This document shows, piece by piece, positions 1 through 7,277 of a DNA stretch of 10,914 nucleotides. Source of the stretch: Gammaproteobacteria bacterium (GTDB taxonomy: Bacteria; Pseudomonadota; Gammaproteobacteria; UBA6429; Thiohalophilaceae); NCBI GenBank assembly GCA_029880425.1, contig JAOUOK010000019.1, forward strand, positions 1 to 10,914, read 5' to 3'. Below the pieces are notes generated by a model, which searched no databases, was not told where the DNA came from, and saw only the letters and a list, made by a program, of their open reading frames with translations. Position 1 is the first letter of the stretch. Every line of letters begins with the position of its first letter. Made by a program: the position numbers and the translations under genes.

Positions 1-1074
1 GCCAAAAAACTCGGCTACTTTTTCACGAACGTGCGGTACACGCGTTGAACCACCCACCATCACAACAGATTGCACATCTGCGGCATCTACACCGGCATCA
101 CGTAATGCACGCCGGCAAGGTAATAATGTTTTTTGAATCAGGGGAGCAATAAGCTGGTTAAACTTCTCTACCGTCAGTGTATTATTCCAGTGAGTACCAT
201 TATCTAATTCAATATCTAACTCTGCAGTATCATTGTGAGTTAATGTTTCTTTTGCAGCACAGGCATCACGCATTAAACGCCGCATTTGATGATGACTGGC
301 ATCATCTTCTATAGCGGCTTCATCCATAATCCATTTAGCAATGGCATAATCAAAGTCATCACCACCTAAAGCCGTGTCACCCGCTGTTGCCATGACCTCA
401 AAAACGCCCTTATTTAAGCGTAGAATGGAGATATCAAAGGTACCTCCACCCAGGTCATAAACCGCGATAACACCTTCAGCCTGTTTATCCAAACCATAAG
501 CAACAGCCGCAGCCGTGGGTTCATTTAATAAACGTAAAACATTCAAGCCAGCTAACTTACCAGCATCTTTTGTTGCCTGCCTTTGCGCATCATCAAAATA
601 TGCCGGAACAGTAATCACGACACCCGTCAGCTCTCCTCCTAATGAGGATTCGGCACGCGCTTTTAACGATTTTAGAATTTCGGATGAAACTTCTACCGGG
701 CTTACATCACCGGCTACAGTGTGAATACGGGGAACAGCTGAATCACTATCTACAAATTCATAAGGACGTCGGTTTCCCAGTTCCTTGATATCAGCCAGGC
801 CCCGGCCCATATAGCGTTTTACCGAGCTGATCGTATTCAATGGATCTTCAGCTGCTACACTGCGTGCATCGTGTCCAACAATAATATTATTTTCTTTATA
901 ACGAACAACTGAAGGCAGGGAATGATTACCCTGTTGATCGGGCAATGTTTCAGCTAAACCACTTTTTACAGAAGCAATGAGTGAATTCGTTGTGCCTAAA
1001 TCTATACCAGCCGCGAGGCGATGCTCATGCGGGTTAGTGGATTGTCCAGGTTCGCTTATTTGTAAAAGTGCCAT
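1..1074 (-). CDS. hscA: Fe-S cluster assembly chaperone HscA (Hsp70 family), C-terminal part missing at window edge
   Basis: Specialised Hsp70 that, with HscB, uses ATP to drive cluster release from IscU in the cytoplasm. The ATG at 1074 opens a frame with no stop down to base 1, so 358 residues of a protein usually near 616 are visible. This is essentially the nucleotide-binding domain; the substrate-binding domain that grips the IscU LPPVK motif lies outside. Visible Hsp70 signatures are the phosphate loop DLGTTNS (residues 25-31), [10 protein letters not shown] (156-165), [11 protein letters not shown] (184-194), YDLGGGTFD (206-214) and [10 protein letters not shown] near the end. The opening [11 protein letters not shown] matches E. 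coli HscA and fixes the start. It follows hscB after 55 nt with only a weak ribosome site. fdx and iscX would be expected next, off the left edge. Confidence 0.97.
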   Translation of the reverse strand, partial: MALLQISEPGQSTNPHEHRLAAGIDLGTTNSLIASVKSGLAETLPDQQGNHSLPSVVRYKENNIIVGHDARSVAAEDPLNTISSVKRYMGRGLADIKELGNRRPYEFVDSDSAVPRIHTVAGDVSPVEVSSEILKSLKARAESSLGGELTGVVITVPAYFDDAQRQATKDAGKLAGLNVLRLLNEPTAAAVAYGLDKQAEGVIAVYDLGGGTFDISILRLNKGVFEVMATAGDTALGGDDFDYAIAKWIMDEAAIEDDASHHQMRRLMRDACAAKETLTHNDTAELDIELDNGTHWNNTLTVEKFNQLIAPLIQKTLLPCRRALRDAGVDAADVQSVVMVGGSTRVPHVREKVAEFFG

Positions 1075-1129
1075 AAATTTTTAGTCTTTCAATCTTAAAA
1101 TTAAAAATCAGATTTATACTGTAAAAAAA

Positions 1130-1678
1130 TCACATAATATCAAGCAGGTTCTCTTCCATAAATTCAGCTTCTTGTTGTAACTTGTTTAAAAACTGCATCT
1201 TGTGCACGAGTTGTTTTACACTATACTTTTGCTTGTCATCGAGTTCACCAGAGGCAAATTGCTGACTGACTTGTTGTAATACATCACCGATACGACGTTT
1301 AATATCAACCATGATCTGAGTTAATTTTTCTAACGCATCATCACTTTCATCCAGTTCTGAAAGCGATTCACGTAATTCAATCTGCTCCATTAAAAAAGCC
1401 GGGTCGAGCGCGGTATCTTTTTCATCATCAAAAGAAACATCCTGAAGTTCCAACATATAGCGTGCGCGCTTTTGTGGTAATTTCAGGGTTTGATAAGCAT
1501 CGTTAATCGCTGCTGCTTTTTCCACGGATAAGCGACGTTCATGATCTGAGGCATTAGCAAACTTATCAGGATGAACTGCACGTTGTAATTCCCGGTAGCG
1601 CTGACTGAGCTCAGATAAATCGATCTCAAAAGAAACTGGCAGTTCAAATAACTCAAAATGAGTTTGCGTTTGTGCCAT
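1130..1678 (-). CDS. hscB: Fe-S cluster co-chaperone HscB (J-domain protein, Hsc20)
   Basis: J-type co-chaperone that delivers IscU to HscA and stimulates its ATPase. The 182 residues compare with about 171 in E. coli. The N-terminal J domain carries the essential HPD triad at residues 36-38 (HPDKF), preceded by the helix-II segment LSQRYRELQRAVHPDKF. The C-terminal three-helix IscU-binding domain starts near residue 95 with FLMEQIELRESL, a stretch well conserved in the family, and ends in an acidic helix (EAEFMEENLLDIM). It begins 17 nt after the iscA stop. No good Shine-Dalgarno is visible there, so translational coupling to iscA is likely. The start is chosen because HFELFELP aligns with the E. 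coli N terminus. Confidence 0.96.
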   Translation of the reverse strand: MAQTQTHFELFELPVSFEIDLSELSQRYRELQRAVHPDKFANASDHERRLSVEKAAAINDAYQTLKLPQKRARYMLELQDVSFDDEKDTALDPAFLMEQIELRESLSELDESDDALEKLTQIMVDIKRRIGDVLQQVSQQFASGELDDKQKYSVKQLVHKMQFLNKLQQEAEFMEENLLDIM

Positions 1679-1695
1679 GACAGGATTTCAGTTCG

Positions 1696-2019
1696 TTAAA
1701 CGGTGAAGCTTTCGCCACAACCACACTGATCTTTAACATTTGGATTATTAAATTTAAAGCCTTCATTCAGACCTTCTTTTCCATAATCCAGCTCAGTGCC
1801 ATCGATATAGAGTAAACTTTTAGCATCAACAATAATTTTCAGGCCGTGAGTTTCAAAAACCTCATCAGCTTCTGAAATTTCATCAATAAACTCCAGAACG
1901 TACGCCATACCAGAACAGCCACTAGTCTTGATTCCCAGGCGCAGGCCAATACCCTTTCCCCTGTTATCAAGGAAAGCTTTAACCCGTTCTGCAGCTGCAT
2001 CAGTTAATGTAATTGCCAT
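1696..2019 (-). CDS. iscA: A-type iron-sulfur carrier protein IscA
   Basis: A-type carrier that takes or holds Fe-S clusters (or iron) and passes them to apo-targets, especially [4Fe-4S] enzymes. The product is 107 residues, the same as E. coli IscA, with the three ligand cysteines in the family positions: C35 (TSGCSGMAY) and C99/C101 (CGCGES) near the C terminus. The start at 2019 ([13 protein letters not shown]) is preferred over an in-frame ATG at 2085 because it matches the family start exactly and has AGGA 8 nt upstream. The 22-residue extension resembles nothing and runs into the intergenic palindrome. It lies 163 nt after iscU, an unusually wide gap for this operon, and 17 nt before hscB. 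Confidence 0.97.
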   Translation of the reverse strand: MAITLTDAAAERVKAFLDNRGKGIGLRLGIKTSGCSGMAYVLEFIDEISEADEVFETHGLKIIVDAKSLLYIDGTELDYGKEGLNEGFKFNNPNVKDQCGCGESFTV

Positions 2020-2059
2020 TAAAAATATCCTAAGTATTACCGTTATACGCAAATCTATA

Positions 2060-2177
2060 AGAGATAACGAGCAGTTAGAGGACAAGGCAATAATTAATGA
2101 AAAAGCGGAATGTACACGTAGTACATGAGCATTTTGACTTAATTATTAACGCAGTAATCTGACTTCTCGTTATTTCT
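2060..2177. repeat. Long imperfect palindrome filling the iscU-iscA gap
   Basis: The outer arms 2060-2079 and 2158-2177 pair over 20 positions with 17 Watson-Crick pairs, two G-T pairs (plus-strand sense) and one mismatch; the core is ATAACGAG/CTCGTTAT. Inside are a perfect 9-bp arm, AATAATTAA (2089-2097) with TTAATTATT (2139-2147), then AAAA/TTTT (2101-2104/2132-2135), and an apical ATGTAC/GTACAT (2110-2115/2121-2126) around a 5-nt loop. It starts 5 nt after the iscU stop and ends about 40 nt before the iscA start. It may be a MITE-like insertion or an mRNA processing or attenuation hairpin. I see no clear target-site duplication and no U-tract, so a classical terminator is unlikely. Confidence 0.75.
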
Positions 2178-2182
2178 ACTAC

Positions 2183-2560
2183 TTATTTTTTGCTTTTGTA
2201 GTCGTCGATTGCAGCTTTAATCGCATCCTCAGCTAAAACAGAACAATGGATTTTTACCGGTGGTAACTCGAGCTCATTAGCAATTTCAGTATTTTTAATC
2301 TGACCTGCTTCATCCAGTGTTTTACCTTTCACCCATTCTGTTAATAATGAGCTGGAAGCAATTGCTGAACCGCAACCGTAGGTTTTAAATTTAGCATCTT
2401 CAATAACGCCATCATCTGACACTTTAATTTGCAGACGCATAACATCACCACATGCTGGCGCACCTACCATGCCTGTACCAACATTGGTTTCATCTTTATC
2501 CATCGAACCAACGTTACGTGGATTTTCATAATGATCGATTACTTTTTCGCTATATGCCAT
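2183..2560 (-). CDS. iscU: Iron-sulfur cluster assembly scaffold IscU
   Basis: Scaffold on which IscS-derived sulfur and iron are assembled into a [2Fe-2S] cluster before HscBA-driven transfer. The product is 125 residues (E. coli 128). All key residues are present: C37 with D39 (APACGD), C63 (YGCGSA), H105 and C106 (KIHCS), and the HscA recognition motif LPPVK at 99-103. The ATG at 2560 matches the family start MAYSEKVIDHYENPRNVG. The ribosome site GAGGT lies about 9 nt upstream and falls inside a small stem (2566-2580). It follows iscS after 49 nt. Confidence 0.98.
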   Translation of the reverse strand: MAYSEKVIDHYENPRNVGSMDKDETNVGTGMVGAPACGDVMRLQIKVSDDGVIEDAKFKTYGCGSAIASSSLLTEWVKGKTLDEAGQIKNTEIANELELPPVKIHCSVLAEDAIKAAIDDYKSKK

Positions 2561-2565
2561 GACTG

Positions 2566-2580
2566 TTTACCTCAGGTAAA
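2566..2580 (-). promoter_or_regulatory. Small stem-loop overlapping the iscU ribosome-binding site
   Basis: On the mRNA strand TTTACC and GGTAAA form a 6-bp stem with a TGA loop, and the iscU Shine-Dalgarno GAGGT spans loop and 3' arm. Pairing could mask the site unless ribosomes arriving from iscS open it. The inverted repeat is exact; the regulatory role is inference. Confidence 0.4.
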
Positions 2581-2609
2581 AATTCAGTTACGTAATTCGT
2601 AATATTAGT

Positions 2610-3824
2610 TTAGTGTGCTGTCCATTCAATAGAATTTAAATCTATTCCATCTTTAAACATCTCCCATAAAGGAGAAAGCTCACGTAACTTACCAATATTG
2701 TCGTTAATTTTTTCTATTGCAAAATCAATTTCTTCTTCCGTGGTAAAACGACCAAGAGAGAAACGAATTGAGCTATGTGCTAACTCATCATTTCGACCTA
2801 ATGCACGTAATACATAAGAAGGTTCAAGACTTGCAGATGTACACGCTGAACCTGAAGAAACTGCAAGTTCTTTTAACGCCATTATTAAAGACTCACCTTC
2901 AACAAAGTTAAAGCTTATATTCAGGTTATGTGGGATACGTTGATCCATATCACCATTAATGTATGTTTCTTCAATGCCTTCTAAACCTTTTAATAAACGA
3001 TCACGTAACATACGGATACGTTCATTATCAGCCGCCATTTCTTCTTTAGCTAAACGGAAAGCTTCCCCCATCCCTACAATCTGATGAGTCGCTAATGTAC
3101 CTGAACGCATCCCACGTTCATGTCCGCCACCGTGCATTTGTGCTTCTATACGTACACGTGGTTTACGTCGCACGTATAATGCACCAATACCTTTAGGACC
3201 ATAAATTTTATGTGCCGAGAACGACATTAAATCTACTTTAAGGTCTTCCATATCAATGGGCACCTTGCCAGCGCTTTGTGCAGCATCAACGTGGAACATG
3301 ATTTTACGTTCACGCGTGATTTCGCCTATTGCTTTAATATCCTGGATTACACCAATTTCATTATTCACATGCATAATAGAAACAAGAATGGTGTCATCAC
3401 GTAAAGCCGTTTTCAACTTTTCAATATCGATTAAACCGGTATCTTCAGGATCGAGATAAGTCACCTCATAGCCTTCACGCTCCAGCTGGCGACAAGAATC
3501 TAAAACAGCTTTATGTTCTGTTTTACAGGTAACAATGTGCTTACCTTTTTTCTTATAGAAATGGGCGATACCTTTAATTGCCAGGTTATCTGACTCAGTT
3601 GCACCCGAGGTGAAGATAATTTCTTTTGGATTTGCATTAATTAAATCTGCTACATCTTTACGGGCCTGGTCAATCGCCGCTTCTGCTTTCCAGCCAAATT
3701 CATGTGAACTTGATGCAGGATTACCGAAGTTACCTTCAGTCGTTAAACAATCACACATCTTTTCAGCAACACGTTTATCAACCGGTGTTGTTGCAGAATA
3801 ATCAAAATAAATCGGTGTCTTCAT
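2610..3824 (-). CDS. iscS: Cysteine desulfurase IscS
   Basis: Pyridoxal-phosphate enzyme that converts cysteine to alanine and carries the sulfur as a persulfide to IscU, and also to tRNA thiolation and other partners. It has 404 residues, the same as E. coli IscS, with near colinear identity from [16 protein letters not shown] to the C-terminal NSIEWTAH, the tail that docks IscU. The PLP lysine is K206 ([10 protein letters not shown]). The persulfide cysteine is C328 in [15 protein letters not shown] on the mobile loop. [11 protein letters not shown] (72-82) and MHVNNEIG (151-158) are class-V aminotransferase motifs. GGAGA about 6 nt upstream supports the ATG at 3824. It follows iscR after 111 nt. 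Confidence 0.99.
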   Translation of the reverse strand: MKTPIYFDYSATTPVDKRVAEKMCDCLTTEGNFGNPASSSHEFGWKAEAAIDQARKDVADLINANPKEIIFTSGATESDNLAIKGIAHFYKKKGKHIVTCKTEHKAVLDSCRQLEREGYEVTYLDPEDTGLIDIEKLKTALRDDTILVSIMHVNNEIGVIQDIKAIGEITRERKIMFHVDAAQSAGKVPIDMEDLKVDLMSFSAHKIYGPKGIGALYVRRKPRVRIEAQMHGGGHERGMRSGTLATHQIVGMGEAFRLAKEEMAADNERIRMLRDRLLKGLEGIEETYINGDMDQRIPHNLNISFNFVEGESLIMALKELAVSSGSACTSASLEPSYVLRALGRNDELAHSSIRFSLGRFTTEEEIDFAIEKINDNIGKLRELSPLWEMFKDGIDLNSIEWTAH

Positions 3825-3935
3825 AACATCTCCAACTAATATCCCACATTCCAGTGTCAGGAAACTAGTTTTAATACTGTATTACTTTAGTTCTGAGACG
3901 CATCCATGCGCCCAAGGCCGTGGAGGAATTTCTAT
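3825..3935 (-). other. iscR-iscS intergenic leader, 111 nt, possibly structured
   Basis: The gap holds short self-complementary pieces, including CGCA/TGCG around TCCA at 3899-3910 and AATAC/GTATT around a single base near 3873-3884. In E. coli the equivalent region is an mRNA structure that preserves iscR when the small RNA RyhB triggers decay of iscSUA. Here the position is the same, but no small RNA is known to me and the structures are weak. No promoter is evident. Confidence 0.3.
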
Positions 3936-4415
3936 TTAAGAATTAGCAACCGCATCTTTAGACATACCAAAATTTGTTTCTGCTTTTTCCTGGCGTGCAG
4001 CAACTTCTTGTACGCCCTGACGTTCAACCAGGTTACCTAAACTAATACCCATTAAGAACTCATGGATTTGTGCACTTAACTCGGTCCAGAGATCATGCGT
4101 TAAGCACTGACTATCATCCTGACAATTAGATAAGCCTCCACAACGTGTGGTCTCAACTTTTTCATCTACAGCAGTTATGACATCAGCAACCGCAATGTCA
4201 TGTGAGTCACGACTCAGGCGATAACCGCCACCCGGTCCACGTGTACTATCCACGAGTTCCTGTTTACGTAAACGTGAAAATAACTGCTCAAGGTAAGACA
4301 AAGAAATGCCCTGACGTTGAGAAATATCTGCCAAGGTAATTGGCCCATCTTTATAATGCAATGCTAAGTCAAGCATTGCTGTTACAGCATAACGTCCTTT
4401 GGTGGTCAGTCTCAT
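3936..4415 (-). CDS. iscR: Iron-sulfur cluster regulator IscR (Rrf2 family)
   Basis: Rrf2-family transcription factor. With a [2Fe-2S] cluster it represses the isc operon at type-1 sites, and as the apo form it acts at type-2 sites. The product is 159 residues (E. coli 162). The winged-helix domain occupies about residues 1-80 ([19 protein letters not shown]; recognition region [14 protein letters not shown] at 38-51; wing RGPGGGY at 59-65). Cluster ligands C92, C98, C104 and H107 are all present. The start at 4415 is chosen over an in-frame ATG at 4454 because [10 protein letters not shown] is the family start and GGCGGGG lies just upstream. The C-terminal 20 residues are variable, as usual. 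First gene of the isc operon, 148 nt after cysE. Confidence 0.97.
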   Translation of the reverse strand: MRLTTKGRYAVTAMLDLALHYKDGPITLADISQRQGISLSYLEQLFSRLRKQELVDSTRGPGGGYRLSRDSHDIAVADVITAVDEKVETTRCGGLSNCQDDSQCLTHDLWTELSAQIHEFLMGISLGNLVERQGVQEVAARQEKAETNFGMSKDAVANS

Positions 4416-4469
4416 TGCATTGCCCCGCCTAATTAAGTAAAATCTGATATACAATCTTGTAGTTCAAGA

Positions 4470-4498
4470 AAAATAACAAAACCAAGCATTTTAGTCAA
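4470..4498 (-). promoter_or_regulatory. Probable sigma70 promoter of the isc operon (PiscR)
   Basis: On the minus strand -35 TTGACT (4493-4498) and -10 TATTTT (4470-4475) are separated by exactly 17 nt, with an A/T-rich upstream stretch (about 4499-4520). The predicted start near 4463 gives a leader of about 48 nt before iscR. The -35 is embedded in an IscR-like site. Confidence 0.7.
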
Positions 4499-4502
4499 GT
4501 AT
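4478..4502 (-). promoter_or_regulatory. Probable type-1 IscR binding site over the iscR -35 element
   Basis: Aligned with the 25-nt E. coli type-1 consensus (ATASYYGACTRWWWYAGTCRRSTAT, written here as recalled), this site matches 20 of 25 positions. The left half ATACTTGACT and the AAAAT centre fit fully, and the right half is weaker. It covers the -35 hexamer, as expected for autorepression by [2Fe-2S]-IscR. Confidence 0.65.
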
Positions 4503-4563
4503 TTTTAACGAATTTTAATTACCCGTTTACTACACCACTTCCCAAATTACTTAAATACCAGGC

Positions 4564-5367
4564 TTAACCAGAAGGTTTATCCTCATCATCAGCATCCACG
4601 TGATCAGGTAAGGGTGAACTCGATGAAATATCGCAAATACCCAGATCAGGTAATTTGACTACATCCAGTTCTGTTCCTAATGATTTCAATGACTTACACA
4701 TATTTTGCATCTGTGTATCCATGGCATGAATATGATCCAGCATTACATCTATTGCATTAGCAACCGGATCGGGCATACCTGAAGAGGTGCCATAGGCATC
4801 AAAACCAATCTTTTTAGCAAATTCTTTGCGTTTCTCAGTACTCTCATCCTGAATTTTAGCCGAAACAATATGTCCCGGAATTCCCACGACAGTGGCATTT
4901 TTTGGGACATCTTTGACGACTACGGCATTTGAACCTACCCGGGCACCATCAGCAACTGTGATCGGCCCAAGAACTTTAGCGCCGGCACCGACAACGACAT
5001 CATTACCTAAGGTGGGATGACGTTTTCCTTTACTCCAACTGGTGCCACCTAGGGTAACCCCGTGATATAAAGTGACATCGTCACCAATCACGGCTGTTTC
5101 ACCAATAACAACCCCCATCCCATGATCGATGAAAAAACGACGACCAATTTGAGCACCAGGGTGGATTTCAATCCCGGTTAAAAACCGGATAATTTGTGAG
5201 AGTGTGCGAGCTATCCACTTTAAATGGATACCCCAAAGAAAATGGCTGACACGATGCCATAACAATGCATGCACACCCGGGTAATTGGTAATGACTTCAA
5301 AACTGTTACGCGCAGCAGGGTCGCGCTCAAAAACACAGTTTATATCTTCTCGAATTCGTTTAAACAT
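4564..5367 (-). CDS. cysE: Serine O-acetyltransferase (short N-terminal form) CysE
   Basis: Transfers acetyl from acetyl-CoA to L-serine to give O-acetylserine, the precursor of cysteine; here it probably supplies the substrate of the adjacent IscS. The 267 residues lack most of the N-terminal helical domain of E. coli CysE and begin close to the catalytic part ([21 protein letters not shown]). A left-handed beta-helix of hexapeptide repeats spans about 66-170. The catalytic pair D81-H82 (FIDHGMG) and the second histidine H116 (KRHPTLG) are present, with [12 protein letters not shown] between. After residue 170 follows a tail of about 95 residues, first helical and then acidic ([13 protein letters not shown]). 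I recall this architecture from cysE genes next to isc in Pseudomonas and Azotobacter. It has its own promoter upstream; the Shine-Dalgarno is weak. Confidence 0.94.
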   Translation of the reverse strand: MFKRIREDINCVFERDPAARNSFEVITNYPGVHALLWHRVSHFLWGIHLKWIARTLSQIIRFLTGIEIHPGAQIGRRFFIDHGMGVVIGETAVIGDDVTLYHGVTLGGTSWSKGKRHPTLGNDVVVGAGAKVLGPITVADGARVGSNAVVVKDVPKNATVVGIPGHIVSAKIQDESTEKRKEFAKKIGFDAYGTSSGMPDPVANAIDVMLDHIHAMDTQMQNMCKSLKSLGTELDVVKLPDLGICDISSSSPLPDHVDADDEDKPSG

Positions 5368-5411
5368 AAGATTACCAAAATGTACTCATTGCTATAAATT
5401 TGAGGTCGGCT

Positions 5412-5440
5412 ATTAAAGTCTTCTTAACTCCATCTGTCAA
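5412..5440 (-). promoter_or_regulatory. Probable sigma70 promoter of cysE
   Basis: On the minus strand -35 TTGACA (5435-5440) is a perfect hexamer and -10 TTTAAT (5412-5417) matches five of six, with a 17-nt spacer. The predicted start near 5405 leaves about 38 nt to the cysE ATG. It lies in the 112-nt gap after trmJ, so cysE, and perhaps read-through into isc, need not depend on trmJ transcription. Confidence 0.7.
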
Positions 5441-5451
5441 TGCAAGTGACA
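5435..5451. promoter_or_regulatory. Dyad TGTCA-N7-TGACA overlapping the cysE -35
   Basis: Exact 5-bp half-sites (5435-5439 and 5447-5451) flank a 7-nt spacer, and one half-site is part of the -35 hexamer. The geometry fits an operator for a dimeric regulator. I cannot assign the regulator; a cysteine, iron or redox factor would fit the gene. Confidence 0.35.
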
Positions 5452-5479
5452 ATGATGCAGCAGTATAACCGTGCCCTTA

Positions 5480-6217
5480 TTATTCTGAACGTGATTTAAC
5501 TTTTTGAGCTGCTGACATAATACCCCTTAATATATTGACTTCTAAACGCTCCAGTCCTGTCCGGGTAAATAAGCGTCGCAAGCGCCGCATTAGTTGTCCA
5601 GGATTATCAGGTTTTAAAAATTCAATTTCTGTTAATGCTTGTTCAAAGTGCTGATACATACCTTCAGTCTCTGCTGAAGTTGCTAAGGGTGAATCAGGCT
5701 TATCAACAGGTGTTATATCTAGAGCAGCCGCTAAGCGAATTTCATAACACAGCACTTGCGCCGCTGCCGCAATATTCAACGAACTAAAATCCGGGTTGGT
5801 TGGAATTGTCACCAACAACTGGCAAAGCTCCAGTTCTTCATTGGTTAAGCCTGAATTTTCGCGGCCTAAAACGATAGCCACCTCCGACTCTTGAGCAACA
5901 TTCACTACCCTCGAGGCACATTCACGAGGATCAACCACCGGCCAGGGTAATGTCCGCATTCGTGCGCTCGAGCCAATGACTAAAGAACAATCTGCAATCG
6001 CTTCTTCTAAAGTAGAAAAAATCTGAGTATTTTCAAGCACATTCACCGCTCCAGAAGCACGAGCACGTGCTTTTGCATGCGGGAAAGGTGCTTCAGGGGC
6101 CACCAGGGATAGACGGGACAGGCCCATGTTTTTCATTGCGCGTGCAACCCCACCAATATTTCCAGGGTGTGTTGTCCCAACCATGATAATGTGAATATTT
6201 GAAAAATCTGCTTCCAT
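5480..6217 (-). CDS. trmJ: tRNA (cytidine/uridine-2'-O-)-methyltransferase TrmJ
   Basis: SPOUT-class, S-adenosylmethionine-dependent enzyme that 2'-O-methylates position 32 of tRNA anticodon loops. The product is 245 residues (E. coli 246). SPOUT motif 1 is NIGGVARAMKNMG (20-32), with the catalytic-region arginine. Motif 2 is VLGRENSGL (116-124), and motif 3 is IPTNPDFSSLNIAAAAQ (138-154), forming the trefoil-knot cofactor site. The C-terminal region (about 190-245) is the helical extension typical of TrmJ, with LKPDNPGQLMRRLRRLFTR. Its position next to suhB and cysE is as in pseudomonads. The ATG at 6217 has no strong Shine-Dalgarno. Older annotations may call it TrmH family or YfhQ. Confidence 0.95.
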   Translation of the reverse strand: MEADFSNIHIIMVGTTHPGNIGGVARAMKNMGLSRLSLVAPEAPFPHAKARARASGAVNVLENTQIFSTLEEAIADCSLVIGSSARMRTLPWPVVDPRECASRVVNVAQESEVAIVLGRENSGLTNEELELCQLLVTIPTNPDFSSLNIAAAAQVLCYEIRLAAALDITPVDKPDSPLATSAETEGMYQHFEQALTEIEFLKPDNPGQLMRRLRRLFTRTGLERLEVNILRGIMSAAQKVKSRSE

Positions 6218-6242
6218 AATGCCAATGATACCAGTTATTAAA

Positions 6243-6272
6243 CTAACACTGTGATGAATAGGCTGTTAGAAT
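6243..6272 (+). promoter_or_regulatory. Possible suhB promoter in the trmJ-suhB divergent region
   Basis: CTAACA (6243-6248) and TAGAAT (6267-6272) are spaced 18 nt apart and match the sigma70 hexamers at 4/6 and 5/6. This gives a leader of about 57 nt to the suhB GTG. It is the best pair I found by eye in the 118-nt divergent spacer; I found no convincing promoter for trmJ on the other strand. Confidence 0.35.
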
Positions 6273-6335
6273 ACACTTATATTGATATCGCTTAAGCAGA
6301 TATTAGCTCTTTAAGAATCCAGAGGAATTTATACC

Positions 6336-7127
6336 GTGCATCCAATGCTGAATATTGCCGTGCGTGCGGCGCGTAGTGGTGGTGACTTTATCTCCCGATA
6401 TATCGACCGTGTAGAATCACTAAATGTCACTGAAAAATCTCGAAATGATTTTGTCAGTGAAGTCGATAAAGGCGCAGAAAAAGCCATTATTGATGTTATC
6501 CGTAAAGCTTACCCAGATCACAGCATTCTTGCCGAAGAAAGTGGTAATCACAAAGGCAATGAATATGAATGGATCATTGACCCACTCGACGGTACAACAA
6601 ATTTCCTTTATGGATTTCCACAATTTGCGGTTTCTATTGCTGTACGGCATAAAAACCGAATTACCCATGGTGTTGTTTACAACCCTCTCTCCCAGGAACT
6701 CTTTAGCGCAAGCCGTGGTGAAGGTGCACAGCTTAACGGCCGACGTATCCGTGTGACTTCTCGCAAGGGACTGGAAGGTGCCCTGCTAGGAACAGGTATT
6801 CCCTACCGTGATGATCATATGCATTTAATGGATGATTACCTTGGCATGTTAAAAGCCCTGGTTCCCGGCACCGCAGGTATTCGACGTCCCGGTTCTGCAG
6901 CTCTTGACCTCGCCTTTGTGGCAGCCGGTCGCCTTGATGGCTTCTGGGAAATGGATCTGAATATCTGGGATATTGCAGCCGGTATTATCCTGGTTGAAGA
7001 AGCAGGTGGCCTGATTGGCGACTTGAGCGGTGGTATGGATTACCTCAAAACCGGTAATATTCTCGCGGCGAACCCAAAAGTCTTCAAAGCCATGCTGCAA
7101 AAGATACAGCCTTTCGTAAAAAAATAA
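6336..7127 (+). CDS. suhB: Inositol-1-monophosphatase family protein SuhB
   Basis: Mg2+-dependent phosphatase of the inositol monophosphatase family. In E. coli the same protein also acts as a Nus-type factor in rRNA transcription and ribosome maturation. The product is 263 residues (E. coli 267). Metal-site motifs are the EES glutamates at 67-68, DPLDGTTNF (82-90) and WDIAAG (211-216). GTG at 6336 is preferred as the start: MHPMLNIAVRAAR matches E. coli SuhB exactly at the N terminus and AGAGGA ends 9 nt upstream, while the ATG at 6345 would be too far from it. It is divergent from trmJ. An 8-bp stem lies 18 nt after the stop. Confidence 0.96.
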   Translation: MHPMLNIAVRAARSGGDFISRYIDRVESLNVTEKSRNDFVSEVDKGAEKAIIDVIRKAYPDHSILAEESGNHKGNEYEWIIDPLDGTTNFLYGFPQFAVSIAVRHKNRITHGVVYNPLSQELFSASRGEGAQLNGRRIRVTSRKGLEGALLGTGIPYRDDHMHLMDDYLGMLKALVPGTAGIRRPGSAALDLAFVAAGRLDGFWEMDLNIWDIAAGIILVEEAGGLIGDLSGGMDYLKTGNILAANPKVFKAMLQKIQPFVKK

Positions 7128-7144
7128 CTTAAGTCTCAACACTG

Positions 7145-7168
7145 TGAACCTGCTTAACAACAGGTTCA
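7145..7168 (+). other. Stem-loop downstream of suhB
   Basis: TGAACCTG (7145-7152) pairs perfectly with CAGGTTCA (7161-7168) around an 8-nt loop, CTTAACAA. No T-tract follows on either strand, so it is not a classical intrinsic terminator. It may protect the suhB mRNA 3' end or be a weak pause site. The rest of 7128-7277 shows no clear element beyond a poor promoter candidate (TTCTCT 7218-7223, TATAAC 7241-7246, 17-nt spacer). Confidence 0.4.
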
Positions 7169-7277
7169 TTCACACCGCTAATCAGTGCCCATTTTTACCG
7201 ATACTGCCCTTTAGTAATTCTCTTGGGGAACGCTATTACTTATAACCAGCCCAAATAGAGAGCGTTCAATCAAGCAC

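Noticed and set aside
2020..2085. N-terminal extension of iscA to an in-frame ATG at 2085
   Set aside because: The 22 extra residues lie partly in the palindrome and have no family match. The inner ATG at 2019 has a ribosome site and gives exactly the family length.
2050..2182. Target-site duplication flanking the iscU-iscA palindrome
   Set aside because: Several choices of element end were tried by eye, and none leaves a matching direct repeat of useful length.
4416..4454. N-terminal extension of iscR to an in-frame ATG at 4454
   Set aside because: [10 protein letters not shown] at 4415 is the conserved start, and the extension would begin only about 9 nt after the predicted transcription start with no ribosome site.
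4441..4470. Second IscR site in the iscR leader (CTTGAACTACAAG)
   Set aside because: The short symmetry does not fit the type-1 or type-2 IscR consensus when aligned.
6420..6756. Open frames on both strands overlapping suhB (82 and 110 codons)
   Set aside because: They are shadows of a clearly conserved gene in another frame, with no ribosome sites or recognisable protein features.
7145..7168. suhB intrinsic terminator
   Set aside because: The 8-bp stem is real, but no T-tract follows on either strand, so I list it only as a stem-loop.
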